From contig JABGUL010000032.1 of assembly GCA_018646605.1 (NCBI GenBank), positions 1 through 38,774 of the forward strand: a stretch of DNA of 38,774 nucleotides, read 5' to 3'. The DNA is from Flavobacteriaceae bacterium (GTDB taxonomy: Bacteria; Bacteroidota; Bacteroidia; Flavobacteriales; Flavobacteriaceae). Positions 1 to 7,818 of the stretch are shown one piece after another. Below the pieces are notes generated by a model. That model was given only the letters and a program-made list of their open reading frames with translations. It searched no databases and was not told the origin of the DNA. The position numbers and the translations under genes are program-made. Position 1 is the first letter of the stretch. Every line of letters starts with the position of its first letter.

Positions 1-79
1 CCCATTCCGAACAGAGAAGTTAAGCCTACTAGCGCAGATGGTACTGCCATCCGGTGGGAGAGTATGTCGCCGCCTTCTT
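1..79 (+). rRNA. rrf: 5S ribosomal RNA, 3' part
   Basis: The first bases hold the conserved 5S segment CCATTCCGAACAGAGAAGTT followed by the typical 3' half with GGTACTGCC and a GGTGGGAGAGTA stretch. The 5' third of the gene lies outside the window. The 3' end is placed near 79, just before a strong rho-independent terminator, so this is the last gene of an rRNA operon transcribed into the window. The exact mature end is uncertain by a few bases. Confidence 0.93.
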
Positions 80-82
80 CGA

Positions 83-118
83 AGACCCGTTCACAATCGT
101 GAACGGGTCTTTTTTTTT
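83..118 (+). terminator. rRNA operon terminator
   Basis: A perfect 12-bp stem (AGACCCGTTCAC at 83-94 and its complement at 99-110) closes an AATC loop and is followed by eight T residues at 111-118. It lies directly behind the 5S rRNA and is a textbook intrinsic terminator for the rRNA operon. Confidence 0.93.
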
Positions 119-698
119 GTATTATCCAAAGATGAAATGGGAATTAGAGGTAGATGCTCTGTTGTTTACCTGAATCGACTCTAAAACGCCCAAAACAAAA
201 TATCTTTTGTAGGAATTTTCTTCTAGGTGTTTTTATGGAGTTAATCTAGTGGTTTTTATACTACTTTTATTTTTTTGATTACTTCACCCAGTTTTTGATT
301 TGACATTTTTGGGAACTACATAAAAAAACCCCACTTAGGGCAAGTGAGGTTTTTTCAGCATTAATCAAAAAATCAAAATAAAAAAATAAACAAAATAAAT
401 AGGTTAAGTATTAAAATAAATAGAAGTTAAGGAGGTTTTTGGATGGCTTTTAGCGTTGAAAGCAAAGGTTGAAGAGGGTGCTTGAAAGAGTTCAACAAGA
501 AGATGTAACGATCTATACCTCCGGGAAATGTTTTTAAAAAAACGGTTTGGGTTTGTATGTTGTGATATAGTTTTCAATTATATATAGTTTTATTTCTTGT
601 TACGAATTTCTATAAAAACACTTACACTGAAAATTCAAAAGTAGTTAGCAGTTAGCTAGTATTTCTTGAGTGGTCAAAAAAGTGTAATGAATGGAAAT
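119..698. other. Gene-poor intergenic region
   Basis: About 580 bases between the rRNA terminator and the end of the convergent ZIP gene. I see no credible reading frame and no tRNA. The only recognisable structure is a terminator-like hairpin at 322-355. Downstream of it the DNA is strongly A-rich (about 360-420), and a short tandem AGTTAGC repeat occurs near 645-658. Confidence 0.7.
322..355. terminator. Bidirectional terminator-like hairpin
   Basis: AAAAAAACCCCACTT (322-336) pairs with AAGTGAGGTTTTTT (342-355) across an AGGGC loop, with one C/A mismatch. The A tract on one side and T tract on the other would give a T-tailed stem in both directions. It could stop leftward transcripts from the ZIP gene about 340 bases away, or be the remnant terminator of a lost gene. 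Confidence 0.6.
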
Positions 699-1382
699 TT
701 ACAATAAATAGGAAATGGTAAATGCCACAAGGATGCTTAGTAATTTACGAATATTAAATGCGTGTCCTTGGTTACTTTCAAAAAGAATGGTTGTGGCGAT
801 GTGTAAAAGCATTCCCATAACTAGTGCAGTTATAGGGAGTTGTAGACTTTTTAAAAAGTCAAAATGTATGAATGCGATTCCTCCGAGAGGACTCATGAGA
901 GCAAAGAGAAAAAGAAAAAGTAGTTTTATTACCTTGGTATTGCTTACATTCCATACCATATAAAAAAGCACCATGCCAATTGGGATTTTATGGATAAAGA
1001 TTCCCCAAACAAGAGCTGGCTGTTTTTGTAGCGGCATTCCTTCAATAAACGCATGCAAACACAAGCTTAAAAATAAGACCTTGGGGAGTACTCCCTTTTC
1101 TTTAAGATGGGTGTGGCCGTGTTCTGCCCCTTGGGAAAGAAATTCCAGAAGTATTTGCAATACAATTCCCCCTATTATCCAAAGTCCGGCCTCAAATCCT
1201 TTATCAGAAAAGACTTCAGGCATCAGATGAAAGATGGTAATACCGAGGAGAAAGGCACCACTAAAGGCTAAAATTAATTTTAGTCCATTGGAGGTTTTAG
1301 GCTTTGCTATAAAGGCTATAGTCATTCCTAAACCGGCTCCAATAAAGGGTAAAATAAATCCCAAAGAAGATACTGTATCCAT
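699..1382 (-). CDS. ZIP family divalent metal transporter
   Basis: A 227-residue inner-membrane protein expected to import zinc or a related divalent metal. It has about eight hydrophobic segments. The ZIP metal-site motifs are visible: H110-A-F-I-E114-G in the fourth membrane helix and H131-K-I-P-I-G in the fifth. A His-containing loop (H88, H90, H92) precedes the fourth helix, as is common in ZIP proteins. The start is an ATG 62 bases from the divergent RNA methyltransferase gene. Metal specificity cannot be read from the sequence, and no metal-responsive operator was recognised. Confidence 0.88.
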   Translation of the reverse strand: MDTVSSLGFILPFIGAGLGMTIAFIAKPKTSNGLKLILAFSGAFLLGITIFHLMPEVFSDKGFEAGLWIIGGIVLQILLEFLSQGAEHGHTHLKEKGVLPKVLFLSLCLHAFIEGMPLQKQPALVWGIFIHKIPIGMVLFYMVWNVSNTKVIKLLFLFLFALMSPLGGIAFIHFDFLKSLQLPITALVMGMLLHIATTILFESNQGHAFNIRKLLSILVAFTISYLL

Positions 1383-1420
1383 CCTTTAATTGTTCTTTCT
1401 ATAAGTCAATAAATTTAAAG

Positions 1421-1428
1421 TATTTTTG
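1421..1428 (+). promoter_or_regulatory. Putative -7 element for the RNA methyltransferase gene
   Basis: TATTTTTG fits the Bacteroidota -7 consensus TAnnTTTG and lies 16 bases before the ATG at 1445. No TTG at the usual -33 spacing is visible, so the call rests on the -7 box alone. Confidence 0.38.
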
Positions 1429-1444
1429 AGGGCTAATACTGCTC

Positions 1445-2608
1445 ATGGAACAAAATTTTAAAATGCTTGCCAAAACCTTCTTTGGTTTTGAAGAGATTCT
1501 TGCAAAAGAATTAAGACAACTAGGTGCTCAAGAGGTTGAAATAGGAAATCGTGCTGTTTCTTTTGTAGGAGATAAGGGATTTATGTATAAGGCTAACCTA
1601 TGTTTACGTACCGCACTAAAAATTTTAAAACCAATCCATACCGCTACTATTGAAAGTGATAACGACTTGTATCAATTATTTTATGATTTTCCATGGACCG
1701 ATTATTTGGAGGTAGATTCCAAATTTGTAATCGATAGTGTTGTGTATGGTGAATTGTTTACGCATTCACAATATGCTTCACAAAAAGCAAAAGATGGCTT
1801 AGTAGACCGTTTTAGAGATGAATTTCAGGCACGTCCCAGTGTGGAAATGAACCGTCCTGATCTACGAATCAATTTACACATCCAAAACGATCAGTGTACA
1901 ATTTCCCTAGATAGTTCTGGTGCTTCTTTGCACCATCGTGGGTACCGCACGGCAACCAATATTGCTCCACTAAATGAAGTGCTTGCAGCGGGATTGATTC
2001 AACTTTCAGGGTGGAAAGGAAACACGGATTTTTATGACCCTATGTGTGGGAGTGGAACTATCTTGATTGAGGCAGCCCTTTTTTCATGTAAAATTCCAGC
2101 AAACATTAATCGAAAGTCTTTTGCCTTTGAAAAATGGAAGGATTGGGATGAATCATTGATGGAAACTATCAAAACCAGCCAGTTAAAGAAGATCATCAAT
2201 CCTAATGTACAGATAAAAGGTTCTGATAAGGCTCCTTCTGCTGTTGAGAAAGCAATTCAGAATGTTGAAAATGCTAATCTTAGTGATTTTATAACCATTG
2301 AGAAGAAAGATTTTTTCCAAGTTGAAAAGGAAACCAAAGGCCCCCTTCATCTGTTGACCAACCCTCCTTATGGAGAACGCCTGGAAGGGGATATGAATGT
2401 TCTTTATCAAGGGATTGGAGATTCTTTTAAGCAGAGTTTTCCGAACACACAGGCATGGATGATCAGTTCCAATATGGAGGCCCTCAAGCATGTTGGATTA
2501 CGTCCTAGTCGGAAAATTAAATTATTTAATGGAAAGTTAGAATCCCGACTGCTGCTCTATCCGATTTATGAGGGTACCAAGCGAATTCATAAACTTAAAG
2601 AAGACTAA
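1445..2608 (+). CDS. THUMP-domain class I RNA N2-guanine methyltransferase (RlmL/YpsC-like)
   Basis: 387 residues. The N-terminal ~160 residues resemble the ferredoxin-like/THUMP RNA-binding part. The rest is a Rossmann SAM-dependent methyltransferase of the UPF0020 group, with SAM motif DPMCGSG at 198-204 and catalytic motif NPPYGERL at 306-313. Family members methylate N2 of guanine in 23S rRNA (RlmL, G2445) or in tRNA. The protein is short and lacks the second RlmK methyltransferase half found in the E. coli fusion. The Asn-Pro-Pro-Tyr motif supports N-methylation. The exact target base is inferred, not shown. It ends one base from the convergent DUF6048 gene. Confidence 0.88.
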   Translation: MEQNFKMLAKTFFGFEEILAKELRQLGAQEVEIGNRAVSFVGDKGFMYKANLCLRTALKILKPIHTATIESDNDLYQLFYDFPWTDYLEVDSKFVIDSVVYGELFTHSQYASQKAKDGLVDRFRDEFQARPSVEMNRPDLRINLHIQNDQCTISLDSSGASLHHRGYRTATNIAPLNEVLAAGLIQLSGWKGNTDFYDPMCGSGTILIEAALFSCKIPANINRKSFAFEKWKDWDESLMETIKTSQLKKIINPNVQIKGSDKAPSAVEKAIQNVENANLSDFITIEKKDFFQVEKETKGPLHLLTNPPYGERLEGDMNVLYQGIGDSFKQSFPNTQAWMISSNMEALKHVGLRPSRKIKLFNGKLESRLLLYPIYEGTKRIHKLKED

Positions 2609-2609
2609 C

Positions 2610-3359
2610 TTAGTTCTTTTTTGAAGCAAAAGGGATGTTGTAGGTGAGGGTGTAGTTGAAGCCTCCCCCAAATTTATTTTCATCGGTCTTTTGATTAAAA
2701 CCCGGTATAAAAATATTATCAAAATTGTAAGGGATACTATCACTTAATAATCTATTGAGCCTTAGGCTAAGCCCCAAATAAATGTTGTTTAGTAGTTGAA
2801 CTTTAAATCCAGCAACAATTTCAAACCATTGCGCATTTAAGTTCGCTCGTTCTCCTGTTGCGAAACCAGCATTTATGGGGGTGTCGAAGTTGGGCCAAAA
2901 AGGAGTTCTATCTAGTAAGGTGTAGTTGTTGATCAAGTGGTTGTGGCTACTTGAGGCAATTCGAAAACCAAGATGGACATTATTATTCATTCCTTCCCAG
3001 TTATCATACATATTGTAGTCTATTCCGATTTTGTAATAACTCCCACTTGTCGTAAAATTTATCTGTTCGGATTGTTTTGTGGTTTTTTCATTTCCGAGTT
3101 CAATGGCGAGAAATAGTTTTTCGCGAACACGTAAATCCCCAACAAGCTCAAGGCCACTATAATCATTAGAAAATTGTGTGCGTGTGAGACGGAATAAATC
3201 AATACCAAAACGAAGACTTAAAGGTGTTTTTTCTTTTACTGGAAGCGAGTCAAGAAGTACTTCTTTTTGGGTACCAGCTGGCTGGGTTTTTTGTGTAAAA
3301 CCTAAGAATCCAATACTCCAAAAACTAATATAATATACCCAAGTGCGCAGCTTTCTCAT
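2610..3359 (-). CDS. DUF6048 family protein, probable outer-membrane beta-barrel
   Basis: 249 residues with an N-terminal signal peptide (hydrophobic segment of about 20 residues after MRKLR). The body is rich in alternating aromatic and polar strands and ends in a strand-like segment (NYTLTYNIPFA), which suggests an outer-membrane barrel. No catalytic motif is visible. The assignment to DUF6048 comes from its position after rlmD and the DUF6452 gene, a pairing I recall from other Flavobacteriaceae, together with the general look of the sequence. Its first 35 bases overlap the end of the DUF6452 gene in another frame. Function unknown. Confidence 0.78.
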   Translation of the reverse strand: MRKLRTWVYYISFWSIGFLGFTQKTQPAGTQKEVLLDSLPVKEKTPLSLRFGIDLFRLTRTQFSNDYSGLELVGDLRVREKLFLAIELGNEKTTKQSEQINFTTSGSYYKIGIDYNMYDNWEGMNNNVHLGFRIASSSHNHLINNYTLLDRTPFWPNFDTPINAGFATGERANLNAQWFEIVAGFKVQLLNNIYLGLSLRLNRLLSDSIPYNFDNIFIPGFNQKTDENKFGGGFNYTLTYNIPFASKKN

Positions 3360-3819
3360 CTGTAATGGTGTCTTTTAAAATGACAAATCCTTTAATCCAG
3401 TCATTTCCGGGGTTTAAGAGCGTTATTGCGGGTTGTTGCAGTATGAAGTTTGCACGGTAACCACACGCTCTATTAATAAATTGATCTATTCTATCATAGT
3501 TTATTTGTAGGGTGTCGATATTTTCATTCTCACTTCCTTGATTTAAAATGAATTCAAATTGAGTTACTTTCTCTTGGGTGTTAAAGGGGAGTGGAATAGA
3601 GTCGCCTCGGGATTGGAGGAGTACGTTTTCAGTGCCAATGGCTCTGATATTAAATCCAGGAGGACTTTTTCTAATATTTTCATCATTAGAATCTAACATC
3701 AGAAGAATTAAATCGGGAGTTTCCGCAACGTCTTGAATACATATATCATCTTTTTCACAACACAATAAAAGGGAAGCAAAAAGGGAGAAAAGACAATATT
3801 TAAAAACGGTTTTACTCAT
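3325..3819 (-). CDS. DUF6452 family lipoprotein-like protein
   Basis: 164 residues. The N-terminus is a short hydrophobic signal ending in LLLCC, so lipidation on a cysteine is likely and the protein would sit in the cell envelope. The remaining ~140 residues hold Cys27 (ICIQDVAETP) and a CGYRANF segment near residue 118, like the DUF6452 family of Bacteroidota. Its start overlaps the rlmD stop by ATGA, and its end overlaps the DUF6048 gene by 35 bases, so the three are probably co-transcribed. Function unknown. Confidence 0.78.
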   Translation of the reverse strand: MSKTVFKYCLFSLFASLLLCCEKDDICIQDVAETPDLILLMLDSNDENIRKSPPGFNIRAIGTENVLLQSRGDSIPLPFNTQEKVTQFEFILNQGSENENIDTLQINYDRIDQFINRACGYRANFILQQPAITLLNPGNDWIKGFVILKDTITDEKAAHLGILY

Positions 3820-5231
3820 ATTATTGTATTGCGGTGTAAAAGTACAACATTTTCTACATGGTGTGTTTGAGGAAACATATCCACTGCTTGACTTTTTACA
3901 ACGGTATACATTCCTTTCATCAGCTCTAAATCTCTGGCTTGAGTGGAACTATTACAGCTAATATAAACGATTCGTTGAGGGGCTAATTTTAATAATTGTT
4001 TTACCACATCGGGATGCATCCCATTTCTTGGCGGATCTGTGATAACAACCTCTGCTTTTCCGTGTCTTTTTATAAAGTCGTCATTAAAGCAGTCTTTCAT
4101 GTCTCCTACTTCAAATGTTGCATTTTTAATTTTATTGAATGTTGCATTTTCATTTGCAGCTTCTATTGCTTCAGGAACAGATTCTACTCCAATAATTTTA
4201 GCACATTGTTTGGCTAATGACAACGCAATGGTTCCCGTACCTGTATAGAGGTCGTATACAATTTCATTTCCCTTTAGCGCTGCAAAATCCTTGCCTATTG
4301 AATAAAGTACCTCTGCTTGTTTAGGGTTAGTTTGGTAAAAAGATTTAGCGGTAATTTTAAATTGTAAATCACCTAAATGCTCCGTGATAAAATCTTGCCC
4401 GTAATAACATAGGATATTTTGATCATAAAGGCTGTCGTTTCCTTTGCTGTTAACACAGTAAAGTAATGAGGTTATTTGTGGGAATTTTTCTTTTAAGAAA
4501 TTTAAAAGTAATTCTCTTTTCTCTTGGTCTTCTTTGAAAAACTGAATTAGTACCATGAGTTCTCCACCCAAAGTATTTCGAATCATTAAGGTTCTTAAAA
4601 AACCTTGCTGCTCTCTGGTGTCAAAAAATTCAAGTTGCTCCTGAATAGCAAAAGATCTAATTGCATTTCTAATGGCATTTGAGGGTTCTGCTTGTAAATG
4701 ACAGTGGTCAATGTCAACCACTTTATCCCACATTCCTGGCTTGTGAAACCCTAATCCATTTCGCTCAATTTCCGCTCCCCCTGAAATCTCTTCACTCGTT
4801 AACCATCGTTTGTTAGAAAAAGAAAACTCCATTTTATTTCGATAATAATAAGGGTTTTCAACCCTTGCAATGGGCAGTACTTCTTTAATATCAATTTTTC
4901 CAATGTGATTTAAATTGTGAAGTACCCCTTTTTCTTTAAACTCAAGTTGACCTTCATAGGCAAGATGTTGCAATTTACACCCGCCACAAACGCCAAAATG
5001 AGCGCAGGGTGGAGACGTGCTATGATGAGATTTTTCCAACCATTTAATAGGCTTTGCTTCAAAATATCGTCTCCCTTTTTTGTAAACTTGAACATTTACC
5101 ACATCCCCTGGGATAACATCTTTGATGAAATAGACTACTCCTTCATCGTTTTTGGCAACTCCCATTCCTTTGGCATTGATATCTACCACATGGAGTCCCG
5201 CTTCAACACGATCGATTTTTTTTCTTGACAT
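3816..5231 (-). CDS. rlmD: 23S rRNA (uracil-1939-C5)-methyltransferase RlmD
   Basis: 471 residues. An N-terminal TRAM domain (about 1-65) is followed by a [4Fe-4S] cysteine cluster, C76-x5-C82-x2-C85, with a further Cys in a DHCHL segment near 178. The C-terminal SAM methyltransferase domain holds LYTGTGT, DPPRNG and the nucleophilic cysteine C426 in ISCNSS. These are diagnostic of the RlmD/RlmCD/TrmA group. It could act on U1939, U747 or both. A TACATTTG box ends five bases before the ATG (5236-5243), which would give an almost leaderless mRNA. It leads a three-gene minus-strand cluster with two envelope proteins. Confidence 0.92.
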   Translation of the reverse strand: MSRKKIDRVEAGLHVVDINAKGMGVAKNDEGVVYFIKDVIPGDVVNVQVYKKGRRYFEAKPIKWLEKSHHSTSPPCAHFGVCGGCKLQHLAYEGQLEFKEKGVLHNLNHIGKIDIKEVLPIARVENPYYYRNKMEFSFSNKRWLTSEEISGGAEIERNGLGFHKPGMWDKVVDIDHCHLQAEPSNAIRNAIRSFAIQEQLEFFDTREQQGFLRTLMIRNTLGGELMVLIQFFKEDQEKRELLLNFLKEKFPQITSLLYCVNSKGNDSLYDQNILCYYGQDFITEHLGDLQFKITAKSFYQTNPKQAEVLYSIGKDFAALKGNEIVYDLYTGTGTIALSLAKQCAKIIGVESVPEAIEAANENATFNKIKNATFEVGDMKDCFNDDFIKRHGKAEVVITDPPRNGMHPDVVKQLLKLAPQRIVYISCNSSTQARDLELMKGMYTVVKSQAVDMFPQTHHVENVVLLHRNTII

Positions 5232-5299
5232 GATGCAAATGTAAAGGGCTTACTAAAATAAATCGTCATTTCTTTTAGGTTTTTGGAGGCTATATTTAG

Positions 5300-5307
5300 T
5301 ATTTTTG
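5300..5307 (+). promoter_or_regulatory. Putative -7 element for rocD
   Basis: TATTTTTG matches TAnnTTTG. The nearest upstream TTG is only 14 bases away, shorter than usual. A small TCGTTT/AAACGA inverted repeat (5319-5334) follows in the leader before the ATG at 5359. Confidence 0.35.
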
Positions 5308-5358
5308 AATAAATTATTTCGTTTTATTAAACGATATGTCTCAAATAAAATCTAGGAT

Positions 5359-6636
5359 ATGGAAACATTATCACATTCACAGCAGTTAATCGATCTAGAA
5401 CACGCTAATGGCGCTCACGATTATCATCCTATCCCTGCAGTGTTAGAAAGGGGAGAAGGAGTTTATCTCTGGGATGTTGATGGGAAAAAATATTATGATT
5501 TCCTTTCTGCTTATTCTGCTGTAAACCAGGGGCATTGCCATCCAAGGATAGTAAATGCTTTAAAACAACAAGCTGAAGTATTAACGCTTACCTCTAGAGC
5601 TTTTCATAATAATAAATTGGGTAAGTACATGGAGTATATTACAAGCTATTTTAATTTTGAGCGTATGCTTCCCTCCAATACGGGTGCGGAAGCTGTTGAA
5701 GCAGCAATCAAAATATCTCGAAAATGGGGATATACTCAAAAAAATATTCCCGAAAATAAAGCAGAAATTATTGTTTGCTCACAAAATTTTCATGGAAGGA
5801 CATCCACTATAATTTCATTTTCTAGTGATCCGGGGTCAAAAAATCATTTTGGACCTCACGCTTCCGGATTTATTACTATCCCTTATAATGATATTGAGGC
5901 GTTAGAATCCATTTTAGAGACCCACCCTAATATAGCTGGCTTTTTAGTAGAACCCATTCAAGGCGAAGCAGGTGTTTACACTCCCAATGAGGATTTTCTA
6001 GGTAAAGCACGTATTCTTTGTTCCGAATACAATGTTTTGCTTATCGCAGATGAAATTCAAACGGGTATCGGAAGAACGGGATCTTTGTTGGCCAGTTGTG
6101 GAAATTGTACATGTGAAGGACATTGTGAACGTCAATCTACCACCTATACAAGACCGGATATTTTAATTTTAGGGAAAGCCATAAGTGGTGGTACCTATCC
6201 CGTTTCTGCAGTTTTGTGTGATAGTCATATCATGGATGTGATACAGCCAGGACAGCATGGAAGTACCTTCGGGGGAAATCCAATGGCATGTACCGTCGCA
6301 ATGGAAGCTTTAGAGGTCATCCGAGATGAGAAGTTAACTCAGAATGCTCGAAGCCTCGGGAAACGTTTTAGAGCGGCCCTACAGGATTATATAATGACAA
6401 GCACAATTGTGAAAAAAGTAAGAGGAAAAGGCCTTTTGAATGCAATCGTTATAAATGATTCGGAAGAGAGTAAAACTGCTTGGAATATTTGTATGAAGTT
6501 GAAAGATAATGGTCTTTTGGCCAAACCTACTCACGGGAACATTATCAGATTTGCACCTCCTTTAGTAATGACCGAAGCGCAACTTGAAGAGTGTATAGAT
6601 ATTATTACTACAACATTAAAAGCTTTTGAAGTTTAA
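5359..6636 (+). CDS. rocD: Ornithine aminotransferase
   Basis: 425 residues, class III PLP-dependent aminotransferase. It converts ornithine and 2-oxoglutarate to glutamate semialdehyde and glutamate in arginine/proline metabolism. Visible motifs are the cofactor segment ADEIQTGIGRTG (230-241) and the PLP lysine K273 in LILGKAISGG. The full-length match to ornithine aminotransferases is good from the N-terminal NGAHDYHPIP segment onward. Between these motifs lies an unusual cysteine cluster, C247-x2-C250-x-C252-x3-C256, which classic OATs lack and which could bind a metal. The next gene starts 20 bases downstream. Confidence 0.93.
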   Translation: METLSHSQQLIDLEHANGAHDYHPIPAVLERGEGVYLWDVDGKKYYDFLSAYSAVNQGHCHPRIVNALKQQAEVLTLTSRAFHNNKLGKYMEYITSYFNFERMLPSNTGAEAVEAAIKISRKWGYTQKNIPENKAEIIVCSQNFHGRTSTIISFSSDPGSKNHFGPHASGFITIPYNDIEALESILETHPNIAGFLVEPIQGEAGVYTPNEDFLGKARILCSEYNVLLIADEIQTGIGRTGSLLASCGNCTCEGHCERQSTTYTRPDILILGKAISGGTYPVSAVLCDSHIMDVIQPGQHGSTFGGNPMACTVAMEALEVIRDEKLTQNARSLGKRFRAALQDYIMTSTIVKKVRGKGLLNAIVINDSEESKTAWNICMKLKDNGLLAKPTHGNIIRFAPPLVMTEAQLEECIDIITTTLKAFEV

Positions 6637-6656
6637 TAATTCTTAACAACTTTTCT

Positions 6657-7799
6657 ATGAATGTTTATTTTGACAATGCGGCAACTACTCCTCTTAGAAA
6701 AGAAGTAATAGATGTAGTTTCTAAAGTAATGGAAGAATGCTACGGAAACCCTTCTTCTGTCCATGCTTACGGAAGAACAGCAAAAACAAACCTAGAAACA
6801 GCCCGAAAGGGTATTGCCAAATTATTGAATGCAGCACCCCAGGAAATCATTTTTACATCGGGTGGAACTGAATCTGACAACATGATTCTACAGTGTGCTG
6901 TTAAGGATTTAGGGGTAACTACTATTATTTCATCAAGAATTGAACATCATGCGATTCTTCATGCGATGGAAGCGCTTGAATTGACCAATGGAATTAAGGT
7001 GTTATATGTAAATGTAAAAAAAGATGGATCCATTGATTTTGATCATTTAGAGATTTTATTACATTCTGATAATTCCAAAAAATTAGTTTCTTTAATGCAT
7101 GTAAATAATGAAATTGGAAATGTTTTAGATCTTAGTAGAGTAGGAAAGCTTTGTCATGAAAACGATGCTTTGTTTCATACTGATGCAGTGCAGGGTATAG
7201 CACATTTCACTTTTGATTTAGAACAACTTCCTGTTGATTTTCTCTCCGCAGCTGCGCATAAATTTCATGGACCAAAAGGAGTTGGTTTTTCTTTTATACG
7301 AAAAAACTCTGGCCTTCAACCTTTTATTCATGGTGGGTCTCAAGAGCGAGGATTGCGAGCAGGAACAGAATCAGTTCACAATATAGTGGGAATGCAAAAA
7401 GCACTTGAGTTGGCTTACGATAACTATGAACAAGAGAAAACACAGGTTGTTGAATTGAAAGCCTACTTCATCAAAAAAATCAAGGAGCTTTTTCCAGAAG
7501 CAATTTTCAATGGTCTTTCGGGGATTGAAAATAAAAGTACGTATACACTGATTAATGTTGCTCTTCCCATTCCTACAGATAAGGCTTTAATGCTAGACTT
7601 TCATTTAGATTTAAAAGGAATTGCTTGCTCCAAAGGAAGTGCATGTCAGTCTGGAAGTGCTTCAGGCTCACATGTTTTAAATGAAATACAAGAACCTCCC
7701 GTGAAAGATTGGCCTTCGTTGCGCTTTTCATTTTCAATTTTTAATACGAAGAAGGAAGTGGATTATTTAATAGAGGTTTTTAGGGACTTTATAAAATAA
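6657..7799 (+). CDS. Cysteine desulfurase, NifS/IscS family
   Basis: 380 residues, class V PLP-dependent aminotransferase fold. It removes sulfur from cysteine as an enzyme-bound persulfide for Fe-S or thiolation pathways. Visible are SRIEHHAIL (cofactor-stacking His), the PLP lysine in AAHKFHGPKG, and the active-site loop GSACQSGS with the catalytic Cys. The N-terminus MNVYFDNAATTP is typical. No iscU, sufE or scaffold gene is next to it, so its acceptor is not known. It may be a general desulfurase supplying tRNA thiolation. It follows rocD by 20 bases on the same strand, possibly co-transcribed. Confidence 0.9.
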   Translation: MNVYFDNAATTPLRKEVIDVVSKVMEECYGNPSSVHAYGRTAKTNLETARKGIAKLLNAAPQEIIFTSGGTESDNMILQCAVKDLGVTTIISSRIEHHAILHAMEALELTNGIKVLYVNVKKDGSIDFDHLEILLHSDNSKKLVSLMHVNNEIGNVLDLSRVGKLCHENDALFHTDAVQGIAHFTFDLEQLPVDFLSAAAHKFHGPKGVGFSFIRKNSGLQPFIHGGSQERGLRAGTESVHNIVGMQKALELAYDNYEQEKTQVVELKAYFIKKIKELFPEAIFNGLSGIENKSTYTLINVALPIPTDKALMLDFHLDLKGIACSKGSACQSGSASGSHVLNEIQEPPVKDWPSLRFSFSIFNTKKEVDYLIEVFRDFIK

Positions 7800-7818
7800 A
7801 AGATTTCAACTTTTATTT
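7794..7818. terminator. Weak bidirectional terminator hairpin
   Basis: AAATAAAAG (7794-7802) and its exact complement CTTTTATTT (7810-7818) form a 9-bp stem with a 7-base loop. It covers both stop codons of the convergent cysteine desulfurase and M23 genes. The stem is nearly all A/T, so the call is tentative. Confidence 0.4.

Noticed and set aside
119-698. tRNA or small protein gene after the rRNA operon
   Set aside because: No T-loop GTTCGA-type motif or acceptor stem was found, and all frames are short and low in coding character.
715-1230. Plus-strand reading frames opposite the ZIP gene
   Set aside because: They lie antisense to a clear transporter with family motifs and encode nothing recognisable.
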